Assembly: GCA_017463365.1 (NCBI GenBank)
Contig: JAFTPH010000029.1
Location: 1 to 63,925 of the forward strand
Length of the DNA: 63,925 bases
Origin: Bacilli bacterium
GTDB lineage: Bacteria > Bacillota_I > Bacilli_A > ML615J-28 > CAG-313
Reading direction: 5' to 3'
The notes under the pieces are model-generated. The model ran no database searches, was not told the origin of the DNA, and saw only the letters and a list, made by a program, of their open reading frames with translations. Positions within the stretch are counted from its first letter, which is position 1. Each line of letters begins with the position of its first letter. The position numbers were made by a program, and so were the translations under genes. Shown piece by piece: positions 18,456 to 26,177 of this stretch.

Positions 18456-19133
18456 ATGGAAGAAACAAGTAGAATTGAAAGTTTAATTGGTACAGATATT
18501 GAAAAACTAAAAAATGCTAAAATTCTAATTTTTGGTGTTGGTGGAGTAGGATCATATGTTGTGGAAATGTTAGCTAGATCATTTGTGGGTCATCTTACAA
18601 TTGTTGATAGTGATATTGTTCAAAAAAGTAATATTAATCGTCAACTCATTGCGTATCAATCAACTATTGGTTTAGATAAAGTATTTGTCGAAAAACAAAG
18701 AATTTTGGATATTTTTCCAAATTGCGAAGTGATTACTCATAAAATGTTCGTATTGCCTGAAAATCTTTCATTTTTCGAATTTTCTAAATATGATTATATA
18801 ATTGATGCCATTGATACAGTAAGCGCTAAAATCGCAATTATTGAGAAAGCCCAAAAAGAAAATGTTAAAATAATTAGTTCAATGGGAACAGGTAATAAAT
18901 TTCATCCGGAATTATTAAAAATAATGGATATAAGTAAAACATCTGTTTGTCCTCTAGCTAGGGTTATGCGTTATGAATTAAGAAAACGAAATATTAATCA
19001 TTTGACAGTTTTATCATCAACTGAAGCACCAGTAAAAACTGCTAGTAATGTTCCTGGAAGTATGGCATATGTACCAAGTGCCGCAGGAATTTTAATAGCA
19101 TCACATGTAATTAATGAAATATTGGGTAAATAG
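18456..19133 (+). CDS. tcdA: tRNA threonylcarbamoyladenosine dehydratase (TcdA/CsdL-type E1-like enzyme)
   Basis: 225 residues. Rossmann nucleotide site ILIFGVGGVGSYVVEMLARS (about 24-43), IVDSDIVQKSNINRQ and DAIDTVSAKI are the ThiF/MoeB E1-like core. The TcdA-specific tail has TSVCPLARVMRYELRKR and the SSTEAP motif. It would cyclise t6A37 of tRNA to ct6A. Two nt after ttcA, so the two tRNA-modification genes are co-transcribed. Confidence 0.88.
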   Translation: MEETSRIESLIGTDIEKLKNAKILIFGVGGVGSYVVEMLARSFVGHLTIVDSDIVQKSNINRQLIAYQSTIGLDKVFVEKQRILDIFPNCEVITHKMFVLPENLSFFEFSKYDYIIDAIDTVSAKIAIIEKAQKENVKIISSMGTGNKFHPELLKIMDISKTSVCPLARVMRYELRKRNINHLTVLSSTEAPVKTASNVPGSMAYVPSAAGILIASHVINEILGK

Positions 19134-19134
19134 T

Positions 19135-19671
19135 ATGATTAAAATATATTTAGGAACAATCTCTAAATTAATTGAGAATACTAATTATGATGATATATTA
19201 AATAAGTATGATGAGGTAAGTATTAAACGTTTAAGTGAAAAAAAAGCTGGAGAAATATTATTATTAAAGGCACTTAGTCAAGAAAATATAGTTATTAACG
19301 AACCATTAAAATATATATATAAGGGTAGTAAACCATATTTAGAAAGTTATCCATATTATTATAATATTAGTCACACGGAAGATTTTATTGTTCTAGCAAT
19401 CAGCACTAATGAAGTAGGAATTGATGTAGAAAATAAAAATCGTTTATTAAAAAATAATAAACTAGTAAATAGTATTAAAGAGTGGACAATAAAGGAGGCC
19501 TTTGTTAAATACCTAGCCTTAAGCGTTAAAGATATCAAAAGAGTTAAGATTCTAGATGATTATGTATGTCTTGATGATGGAAAAGGACATTATCAATCAA
19601 TCGAATATGATGATTATATAATAAGTATTGTGAATAATGAAGAAGCAGTTATTAAAATAATTAAACTTTAA
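19135..19671 (+). CDS. 4'-phosphopantetheinyl transferase superfamily protein
   Basis: 178 residues from ATG 19135, which lies directly after the tcdA stop; the in-frame ATG at 19114 is inside tcdA. Neither start has a strong ribosome-binding site. Sfp-type signatures are NISHTEDF, VGIDVENKNR (Mg2+ site) and WTIKEAFVKYLAL (WxxKEA). It would transfer phosphopantetheine from CoA to a carrier protein. No acyl or peptidyl carrier is encoded in this window, so the partner is elsewhere. Confidence 0.83.
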   Translation: MIKIYLGTISKLIENTNYDDILNKYDEVSIKRLSEKKAGEILLLKALSQENIVINEPLKYIYKGSKPYLESYPYYYNISHTEDFIVLAISTNEVGIDVENKNRLLKNNKLVNSIKEWTIKEAFVKYLALSVKDIKRVKILDDYVCLDDGKGHYQSIEYDDYIISIVNNEEAVIKIIKL

Positions 19672-19684
19672 AGGAGAAAAAAAG

Positions 19685-20047
19685 ATGAAGTTACTTAAAA
19701 TTAGTTTAATGTTAATTTTACTATTAGGCTTTGGGGCTTGTGGAAATAAGAGTGATGAGTATCGTCGATTTGTGTATGAGGCATATATGGTCTTAGAAGC
19801 AGGAGATGAAGAGCTTGATAGTAGTTTATTTAATAAGTATAAAAATACATACTATGATTTTTATGAAGATACAATTCATTACAATGATGGTGATGATTTA
19901 GATGTTTATAAATATACATTTAATAATGGAAATTTTGAAGTAAAAGGTTTGAAAAATAAAGAAATAAGATATAACGGAAATAAAGTGTATGTAACTATTA
20001 CCGTTAATGGTTTAAAAGTACAATTAATTTATAAATTGGAGAAATAA
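19685..20047 (+). CDS. Small predicted lipoprotein
   Basis: 120 residues. Basic N-terminus, hydrophobic stretch and a lipobox-like LGFGAC (Cys 19 or so), then a charged, Tyr/Asp-rich soluble domain of about 100 residues with no recognised family. Ribosome-binding site AAGGAG is present. It lies 13 nt after the PPTase gene and 1 nt before the RibD_C-like gene, hence in the operon. It would be anchored on the outer face of the membrane. Function unknown. Confidence 0.7.
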   Translation: MKLLKISLMLILLLGFGACGNKSDEYRRFVYEAYMVLEAGDEELDSSLFNKYKNTYYDFYEDTIHYNDGDDLDVYKYTFNNGNFEVKGLKNKEIRYNGNKVYVTITVNGLKVQLIYKLEK

Positions 20048-20048
20048 A

Positions 20049-20747
20049 ATGAATAGACCATATATTATTTGTCATATGCTAGTATCTATAGACGGAAAGG
20101 TAACAGGATCGTTTTTATCAAAAGAAGCAGCAAGTGATGGAGTAGAACTTTATTATGAAAAAAATCGCACAATTAATAGTAAAGGGTTTATTTGTGGAAG
20201 AGTAACGATGGAAGAAAGTTTCACAAATAAGTATTATCCTGATTTAAGTAAATATCAAAATGTCGAAATTGAGAAAACCGATTATGTTGTGGACAATAGT
20301 TTTGAAAAATATGCGGTGGCATTTGACAGATTTGGTCGACTTGGTTGGCAGAATAGTGTAATTGTTGATGAAGATCCAGGTTATAATAAGGCCCACATTA
20401 TTGAGGTTTTAACTGAAAATGTTAAAGGCGAGTATTTAGCCTATTTACAAGAAATTAAGGTATCATATATATTTGCTGGAAAAGATGAATTAAGTGTTGG
20501 ACTCGCTTTAGAGAAGTTAAAAACATTATTCAACATTGATAAGTTGTTACTTGAAGGCGGAAGCATTATTAATGGAGCCTTTTTAAAAGAGGATTTAGTT
20601 GATGAATTAAGTTTAGTATATGTTCCACTAATTGGTGAAAAAGAGGATAAACCTTTATTTTATAATAGCGAAATGACAAACTTTGAATTAATATCAAGCG
20701 ATGTATTCAAAAATAATATATATGCAAGATACAAGGTAAAAAGATAA
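20049..20747 (+). CDS. RibD C-terminal / dihydrofolate-reductase-like domain protein
   Basis: 232 residues. N-terminal MLVSIDGKVTG, central ICGRVTMEES and the C-terminal LLLEGGSIINGAFL and DELSLVYVPLIGEK fit the RibD_C (NADPH-dependent reductase) superfamily. Without the RibD deaminase domain and away from rib genes, it may be a stand-alone pyrimidine-type reductase or an unrelated small-molecule reductase. It overlaps the following kinase gene by one base (TAATG), so translation is coupled. Confidence 0.8.
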   Translation: MNRPYIICHMLVSIDGKVTGSFLSKEAASDGVELYYEKNRTINSKGFICGRVTMEESFTNKYYPDLSKYQNVEIEKTDYVVDNSFEKYAVAFDRFGRLGWQNSVIVDEDPGYNKAHIIEVLTENVKGEYLAYLQEIKVSYIFAGKDELSVGLALEKLKTLFNIDKLLLEGGSIINGAFLKEDLVDELSLVYVPLIGEKEDKPLFYNSEMTNFELISSDVFKNNIYARYKVKR

Positions 20748-21742
20748 TGAAGATATTTTACTATTATCACCTTAATAAATATCCGTTAATCCAAAAAGAG
20801 GATAAAATTAAACTTATTTATCAAGGCACTTTAGGGCCTAATCATTTAGGTAAGGGATTACTTGCTGAAAATGTAAAAGCAAGAGTAATGAAGGAATTAC
20901 TTGAAGAATGTGGAAAAGAAGAAAATATTTATGAATGGATTAGCGAAGAGTTTTTAAGAATAAATCTTAATAAATATTATCAAACTAATAATTCACTAGA
21001 TTATTTGGTTGAAAGTTTTGTGGTTTCGTCAAAAATTATTCCTTATAATATAGAAACTTTAGGTTTAGAATTAGGTAAGTTTTTATCAAATGATGAACTT
21101 GATGGTTATGATTACAAACCAATAAGTCATTCTAGCATTTATCGGTCAAATTATTTACCACATTATTTAGTGGTTAACAAAGATTATTTGAAATTAAAGA
21201 TGCGAGTTGAACAATTAGATAATTTTATTAAAAATGTTCGTGATTATTCGGTTGTTTCAGTAGAGGGTAAATGTACTTCTGGAAAAACAACCATTAGTGA
21301 GGCTTTAATTGATAAGTATACGATTGTTCATATTGATGATTTCTTTTTATCGAAGGGAAAAAAGACAGCTTCTAGGTTATCAGAAATAGGGGGAAATATT
21401 GATTATGAACTTGTTAAAGACAATCTTTTGAAGATAAAAAAAGCTTGGTCTGAAAACCAAGAAAAAGTAGCGATAAAATGCTTTGATTGTCAAAGACAAA
21501 CATATTATGAAAAAGAGCTATGTTTGAAAAAGAAACTTATTTTAGAAGGAGTATATTCTTATCACCCGTATTTTAATGAAGAAATTGATTATCTGGCATA
21601 TATATATGTAGATGATAAAACACAAATGAATCGTATTGAAAAAAGAGAATTAAAAGAACGATTTATTAATGAGTGGATTCCTTTAGAGAATAAATACTTT
21701 GATTACTATAAACTTGAAGATATATGTGATATTATTGTGTAA
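20747..21742 (+). CDS. P-loop kinase (uridine-kinase-like) with an uncharacterised N-terminal domain
   Basis: 331 residues. The C-terminal half (about 165-331) has Walker A GKCTSGKTT (about 175-183), IVHIDDFFL, a lid-like region and LILEGVYSYHP, resembling uridine kinase/phosphoribulokinase-type kinases of small hydroxylated substrates. The N-terminal 160 residues (YQGTLGPNHLG, ISHSSIYRSNYLPHY) are not recognised and may determine the substrate. Start overlaps the upstream stop. The last gene before a bidirectional terminator shared with pfk. Confidence 0.7.
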   Translation: MKIFYYYHLNKYPLIQKEDKIKLIYQGTLGPNHLGKGLLAENVKARVMKELLEECGKEENIYEWISEEFLRINLNKYYQTNNSLDYLVESFVVSSKIIPYNIETLGLELGKFLSNDELDGYDYKPISHSSIYRSNYLPHYLVVNKDYLKLKMRVEQLDNFIKNVRDYSVVSVEGKCTSGKTTISEALIDKYTIVHIDDFFLSKGKKTASRLSEIGGNIDYELVKDNLLKIKKAWSENQEKVAIKCFDCQRQTYYEKELCLKKKLILEGVYSYHPYFNEEIDYLAYIYVDDKTQMNRIEKRELKERFINEWIPLENKYFDYYKLEDICDIIV

Positions 21743-21772
21743 AAAAACGTTAAACAATTGTTTAACGTTTTT
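21743..21772. terminator. Bidirectional terminator between the kinase and pfk
   Basis: Perfect 13-bp stem AAAAACGTTAAAC / GTTTAACGTTTTT with an AATT loop. T-tracts are present on both strands and serve both convergent genes. Confidence 0.92.
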
Positions 21773-21782
21773 GTTTGTCTAA

Positions 21783-23009
21783 TTATAATTTAATTAAGTC
21801 TTTTTTTAGTCTTGCAAATCTGACAATTCCGTTTTCATATGGAATAGTAATATCTCCTTGAATTAATGGTAATGCATAATTAATGAATTCATCAGTTATG
21901 TAGTCTAATTCATCAGTTATATATTCATTTGGAACCATTTTTACTTCATTTGCGATCTTTGAGATGTCACTTAAGCTATATTCAATTTGGTAATCACCAA
22001 CTCTTTTCATAACAACCATTTTGCCAGTTTCACCTTTTACAGCTTCATTTAAAGCATAAACACCACAATTATAAGCTTCTTCAATGTCTGTAGCAGAAGC
22101 AATATGAGATGATGATCTTTGAGGAAGATTTAGTTCGATTGCACGAACAGGTAAAGAAAGTTTTTCACTAACTATTTCTGATAGTACTTGTCCAACTCCT
22201 CCAAGTTGCATATGTCCGAAAGAGTCTGTTTTATTTGACATATGACTCTTTAAGAAATATTCACCATCTTTTGTTTTAATACCTTCGCTTACCGCAACCA
22301 ATACTTTTTGTTTTTCATCATAGATTCTTTTAACTTTATCTAGGAATTGGTTGATATCGAATGGAGCTTCTGGAACATAAATTAAATCAACAGGAGTATT
22401 AGATACTTTAGTTAGTACGCTTGAGGCAGTTAACCAACCTGCATTGCGGCCCATAATTTCTACTACGGTAACACGTCCTTTTTTGTAAGCGTGGGTATCT
22501 AGATATATTTCGCTTAAAACATTTACGACATATTTGACACTAGAACCATATCCAGGGGTATGGTCAGTACCCATTAAGTCATTATCAATAGTTTTTGGTA
22601 TTCCAATTACTTTACAATCATAACTATGTTGTTTAAAGTATTCCGCAACCTTATGACAGGTATCCATCGAGTCATTTCCTCCAATATAGAAGAAGTAATG
22701 AATATTTAGTTTTTTAAATACTTCATAGATTTTTTCGTAAGTTGCTGGATCAGTTTTATAATCTTTTAAATGGAATCTAACTGAACCAAGAGCTGCACTT
22801 GGAGTGTTTTTTAAGTAACCTAATTCAGTTTCACTTTCTTCTTTTAAATCAATGATTCTTTCATTTAGAATTCCATCGATTCCATTTAGGGCTCCATATA
22901 TATGTTTCATATTCATTTTTTTAGCCGCATCAATGACTCCAAGTAAGCTAGAATTAATAACTGCTGTTGGACCACCAGATTGGGCTATAATGCACGAAGT
23001 TTCAATCAT
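21783..23009 (-). CDS. pfp: 6-phosphofructokinase, probably PPi-dependent
   Basis: 408 residues, longer than the usual ATP-PfkA of about 320 and like group II/long PFKs. Motifs: AQSGGPTAVINSS, IGGNDSMDT (D113 at the position that is Gly in ATP enzymes) and PKTIDNDLMGTDHTPG (K139). Asp plus Lys at these two sites is the accepted signature of pyrophosphate-specific enzymes. It phosphorylates fructose-6-phosphate in glycolysis. GGND in place of GGDD is a small variation. Own promoter and the AGGTAGG ribosome-binding site on the minus strand. Confidence 0.87.
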   Translation of the reverse strand: MIETSCIIAQSGGPTAVINSSLLGVIDAAKKMNMKHIYGALNGIDGILNERIIDLKEESETELGYLKNTPSAALGSVRFHLKDYKTDPATYEKIYEVFKKLNIHYFFYIGGNDSMDTCHKVAEYFKQHSYDCKVIGIPKTIDNDLMGTDHTPGYGSSVKYVVNVLSEIYLDTHAYKKGRVTVVEIMGRNAGWLTASSVLTKVSNTPVDLIYVPEAPFDINQFLDKVKRIYDEKQKVLVAVSEGIKTKDGEYFLKSHMSNKTDSFGHMQLGGVGQVLSEIVSEKLSLPVRAIELNLPQRSSSHIASATDIEEAYNCGVYALNEAVKGETGKMVVMKRVGDYQIEYSLSDISKIANEVKMVPNEYITDELDYITDEFINYALPLIQGDITIPYENGIVRFARLKKDLIKL

Positions 23010-23032
23010 TTTTAATACCTACCTTTTGTAAT

Positions 23033-23061
23033 ATTATATCTTAAATGACAAATAAAAACAA
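23033..23061 (-). promoter_or_regulatory. Promoter of the phosphofructokinase gene
   Basis: On the minus strand TTGTTT (23061-23056), 17-bp spacer, TATAAT (23038-23033). Confidence 0.7.
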
Positions 23062-23107
23062 ATAAACTATTAATAAAGATTTATGAATATTTTCTTTTTT
23101 TAAAAGT

Positions 23108-23136
23108 TTGCTTAAAAGAAGAAGATAAGGTATAAT
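23108..23136 (+). promoter_or_regulatory. Promoter of dus
   Basis: TTGCTT (23108-23113), 17-bp spacer, TATAAT (23131-23136); GAGGAAG ribosome-binding site follows. Confidence 0.7.
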
Positions 23137-23161
23137 TATAATGATGAGGAAGTAGATTGTT

Positions 23162-24124
23162 ATGAGTGAATATAAGATTGGTAATGTTAAACTTAAAAAC
23201 AATTTAATATTAGCGCCTATGGCAGGAGTAACTAATGAGGCTTTTCGTACGATTTGTATGGAAAAAGGAGCGGGATTAGTCTACGCAGAAATGGTAAGTG
23301 ATAAAGGTTTACTTTATAGTAATCAAAAGACCCATGATATGATTAAAGTTAGTGATGCTGAGCATCCGATAGCTATGCAGCTATTTGGGAGTAGTGCTGA
23401 AACGATTTTAGAGGCTGCGAAAATTGTTGAAAAAAATAGTGGTGCTGATATATTGGATATTAATATGGGGTGTCCGGTAAATAAGGTTGTTAAAGATGGC
23501 AGTGGTTCAGCATTAATGAAAACGCCAGATAAGATATATGATATTGTTAAAAGTTTGAAAGATAATATTAATATGCCTATTACGATTAAAATTAGGGCTG
23601 GTTGGGATAATTCTTCAATTAATTGTGATGAGGTTGCCCGTCTTGCGAGTAGTGCGGGAGTTGATGCGATTGCGATACACGGACGTACTAGAGCGAAGAT
23701 GTATCAAGGGGAATCTAGTAATGAATACATCAAGATGGTAAGAGAAAATACAGATAAGTTTGTTATCGGAAATGGTGATTTGAAAACTTACAATGATTTA
23801 GTAGAAATGGCTAAAACAGGGTGTGATGCTTTTATGATAGGGCGTGCATCTTTAGGAAATCCTTGGGTATTCGAGGAAATGAGCGGAAAAGAAGTTTTAT
23901 TGATGCCACAAGATATCATTATGACTTTACTCGATCATGCTAAGAGATTATGTGTTTTGTATGGTGAAAAACGAGCAATGGTTGAAATGCGTACTCATGC
24001 CGCATGGTATTTTAAAATGATTAAAGGAACGAAAGAATATCGTAAAAAAGTAGTTTTAATTAAAACTTATCAAGAATTAGAAGATATATGTAATGAGTAT
24101 CTTTTAAATATTAGTAATATTTGA
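23162..24124 (+). CDS. dus: tRNA-dihydrouridine synthase
   Basis: 320 residues. FMN-binding TIM barrel with LAPMAGVTNEAFR, DINMGCPVNKVVK (catalytic Cys in MGCP), IHGRTRAKMYQG and VIGNGD, all diagnostic of Dus. Reduces uridine to dihydrouridine in tRNA. The DusB branch is likeliest in Firmicutes but not proven here. It terminates with TGA, one of the clear cases showing that TGA is a stop in this genome. Confidence 0.94.
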   Translation: MSEYKIGNVKLKNNLILAPMAGVTNEAFRTICMEKGAGLVYAEMVSDKGLLYSNQKTHDMIKVSDAEHPIAMQLFGSSAETILEAAKIVEKNSGADILDINMGCPVNKVVKDGSGSALMKTPDKIYDIVKSLKDNINMPITIKIRAGWDNSSINCDEVARLASSAGVDAIAIHGRTRAKMYQGESSNEYIKMVRENTDKFVIGNGDLKTYNDLVEMAKTGCDAFMIGRASLGNPWVFEEMSGKEVLLMPQDIIMTLLDHAKRLCVLYGEKRAMVEMRTHAAWYFKMIKGTKEYRKKVVLIKTYQELEDICNEYLLNISNI

Positions 24125-24161
24125 CGAGATAATTGTTCTATGATAAAATAAAAATATTCAG

Positions 24162-24193
24162 TCCCATTTTGGTTAATGCTGAAATGGGATTTT
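24162..24193 (+). terminator. dus terminator
   Basis: TCCCATTT (24162-24169) pairs with AAATGGGA (24182-24189), then TTTT. Confidence 0.75.
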
Positions 24194-24240
24194 AATTATT
24201 AAGGGGATATTCTAAAACTTATAATAGGTTGGAATATAAT

Positions 24241-24555
24241 ATGAAAAATAATAAAAATAGAAGTAATAGTATACTAATATTTTTTAGAACAATTAAGTGG
24301 TATGAATATCTTTTAGCTAGTTTAATACCTATATTGATTATTATTTGGGGAAATACAATTGTTTTATGTGAATTATTTCCCATTGTAGGTGCGATATATG
24401 GAATTCCCATTAGTTTAGTATTTTTAATATTGGTGTTAGTCCTTTTTAAAAAAGTTAAAACAGTTGTTGGAAAGGTGTTTTTAGGATTAGGGATGATGGC
24501 GAGTGCTTTTTTAGTATCTTGTCTTGCGTATTGGCTTATCTTATATATATGGTAG
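24241..24555 (+). CDS. Small integral membrane protein, unknown
   Basis: 104 residues from ATG 24241, preferred over the TTG at 24229 because AGGTTGG sits about 8 nt upstream. A short basic N-terminus is followed by about three hydrophobic helices (20-42, 45-68, 75-104). No recognised family or conserved polar motif. It stands alone between two terminators. Confidence 0.6.
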   Translation: MKNNKNRSNSILIFFRTIKWYEYLLASLIPILIIIWGNTIVLCELFPIVGAIYGIPISLVFLILVLVLFKKVKTVVGKVFLGLGMMASAFLVSCLAYWLILYIW

Positions 24556-24560
24556 TTTGG

Positions 24561-24585
24561 AAACTCCGATTAATCGGGGTTTTCT
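24561..24585 (+). terminator. Terminator after the small membrane protein
   Basis: AAACTCCGA / TCGGGGTTT stem (one G-T pair) with a TTAA loop, then TTTCTTTTT. Confidence 0.82.
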
Positions 24586-24602
24586 TTTTATTCATAATTA
24601 AG

Positions 24603-24624
24603 TTAATTTATACGTATAAATTAA
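24603..24624. promoter_or_regulatory. Perfect 22-bp palindrome in front of the lipoprotein pair
   Basis: Arms TTAATTTATAC and GTATAAATTAA abut with no spacer. TATAAA at 24615-24620 could serve as -10 with TTCATA (24591-24596) 18 bp upstream, so a repressor bound here would block initiation. The ribosome-binding site AGGGGGA follows. Confidence 0.55.
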
Positions 24625-24639
24625 TAGGGGGAATGTTTT

Positions 24640-25425
24640 ATGAAAAAAGCTATTAGTATTCTATCTTTTATTTTTCTTCTATTAGTAATATGTAGTTGTT
24701 CATCGAAAAAAGATTTAATTTTAGGTGTAAGTAGGGTAGATGAAAATAAGATATGTGAAGAATATTGTTTGCTTGATTTACGGGTAATTTCATCAGAGGT
24801 ACTTGATGAGGTAGTTTTAGACAATATATATAGTGATACTACTTATGATTATCAGGTTAATCAAACAACTAAAGATATTAGAATTAGTGAAGATGTGGAA
24901 AAAAAGATATATAGTTATGATTTAGAAATTAAGATATATAATCCTGTTACGGTTAATAAAATTGATTTAGTGGTAGATGATGAGAGTTATACTTTTGATA
25001 TTGGGAATTTTACATGTTTAGAAAACCAAGAGAAAGAAACGCATTTAAAGTGTTTAACCCTATTTAAAGGGGAACTTAATGATGAGAATTTGTCACATGA
25101 GTTACGTTTTATAAATTTAATGGATAAAGGAATTGTTATTTCAGATATTCAAGTTATTAATGCTTTAGATAGTGATATTCGGGTATGCATGAATTTGAAA
25201 GATGATTTGGTGCCTAAAAAATCATATAATGATATTGCTAGTTGTTTTGTAAATACTAGTGATGATGTGTATCGCTTAAACTATATTATTGAGGTTAAAT
25301 ATCTATATAATGGGGGATCTTATACTACATATTTTGAAATCAGTGATTCTTCATATGTTGAGGCAACTTCAAGTAGTGGATCATATATATTGGTTGATCA
25401 AGAATGTTTCGTTTTAATCGATTAA
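24640..25425 (+). CDS. Predicted lipoprotein, paralogue 1
   Basis: 261 residues. Signal peptide MKKAISILSFIFLLLVICSC with lipobox ending at Cys 20. After it comes KKDLILGVSRVDE, matched by YLGVSKVEI in the next gene. Both proteins also share a PxKSYND/RKAQEVSKCFV-type region, so they are divergent paralogues. The mature part looks all-beta, with no recognised family. ATG has a strong ribosome-binding site, and the gene overlaps its neighbour by 22 bases. Outer-face membrane protein of unknown role. Confidence 0.7.
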   Translation: MKKAISILSFIFLLLVICSCSSKKDLILGVSRVDENKICEEYCLLDLRVISSEVLDEVVLDNIYSDTTYDYQVNQTTKDIRISEDVEKKIYSYDLEIKIYNPVTVNKIDLVVDDESYTFDIGNFTCLENQEKETHLKCLTLFKGELNDENLSHELRFINLMDKGIVISDIQVINALDSDIRVCMNLKDDLVPKKSYNDIASCFVNTSDDVYRLNYIIEVKYLYNGGSYTTYFEISDSSYVEATSSSGSYILVDQECFVLID

Positions 25426-26177
25426 TTGGTTGTTTGTTGGTTGTTTTTTTATGTTTACTGTCTTCTTGTAAAAAAGAAGAGTTTTCCTATTTAGGGGTTT
25501 CGAAAGTTGAAATAACATGTAATTTATTTTCAGAGAAACCAAGAGTTACTATATATATGTTTTCAACTAAAGACTTTAAGGATTTGAAGCTAGTTGAGAA
25601 TACTTTAGTTAACTCTTATACTAATTATACAGTTGAGGGAAAACTTCTTAATGGTGAAAAAATAATCGAGGGATATGTTCATGTTTTTGACATTTCTTTT
25701 GTCTGTTTGGAATTTGTTTTACAAGAGCTGAAAGTTTGTCATCAAGAAAATATATATAAAGTACCAATCGGAATGTATCAGACTTTGTTTTTAGAAGGAA
25801 GTACAATGGATATATCATCGTCTATTGATGTAGATAATCACTTGGGAAAAATTAATGTTCAAAATAATCTTTATTGTCCTATTTATTATTTAAGTCATGA
25901 GATAGTCAGTATTAGGAAAGCACAAGAAGTGTCTAAATGTTTTGTAGATCGGACGGTTGTCTATAGTAAGAACCTTAAGCATTTTGAGATTTTTAAAATT
26001 GAAATGCGAAAAAAATACCACCAAGTTGGTGGTATTGTACAAACGAAGTTTAAATCATCTATGTCTGAGTATTTGATTTATACAAGTTATTATTATTCAT
26101 TATTGCCATCAGTTACTGAATTAGTAGAAGATGGTGTTAGTATCGAGTCACTTGAGACTATTAAAAAATCATGGTAG
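25404..26177 (+). CDS. Predicted lipoprotein, paralogue 2
   Basis: 257 residues. Signal peptide with lipobox LLSSC (Cys at about 22), then EEFSYLGVSKVEI, similar to the preceding lipoprotein. It begins 22 bases inside the upstream gene. Its 3' end runs 85 bases into the convergent hflX gene, and its codons about 203-211 contain the inverted repeat that acts as the hflX terminator on the other strand. Function unknown. Confidence 0.65.
   Translation: MFRFNRLIGCLLVVFLCLLSSCKKEEFSYLGVSKVEITCNLFSEKPRVTIYMFSTKDFKDLKLVENTLVNSYTNYTVEGKLLNGEKIIEGYVHVFDISFVCLEFVLQELKVCHQENIYKVPIGMYQTLFLEGSTMDISSSIDVDNHLGKINVQNNLYCPIYYLSHEIVSIRKAQEVSKCFVDRTVVYSKNLKHFEIFKIEMRKKYHQVGGIVQTKFKSSMSEYLIYTSYYYSLLPSVTELVEDGVSIESLETIKKSW
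26009..26036 (-). terminator. hflX terminator embedded in the lipoprotein coding sequence
   Basis: Read on the minus strand, AATACCACC (26036-26028) pairs with GGTGGTATT (26022-26014), 5-nt loop, and runs into seven U (26015-26009). On the plus strand there is no T-tract, so only minus transcription would stop. Confidence 0.8.
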
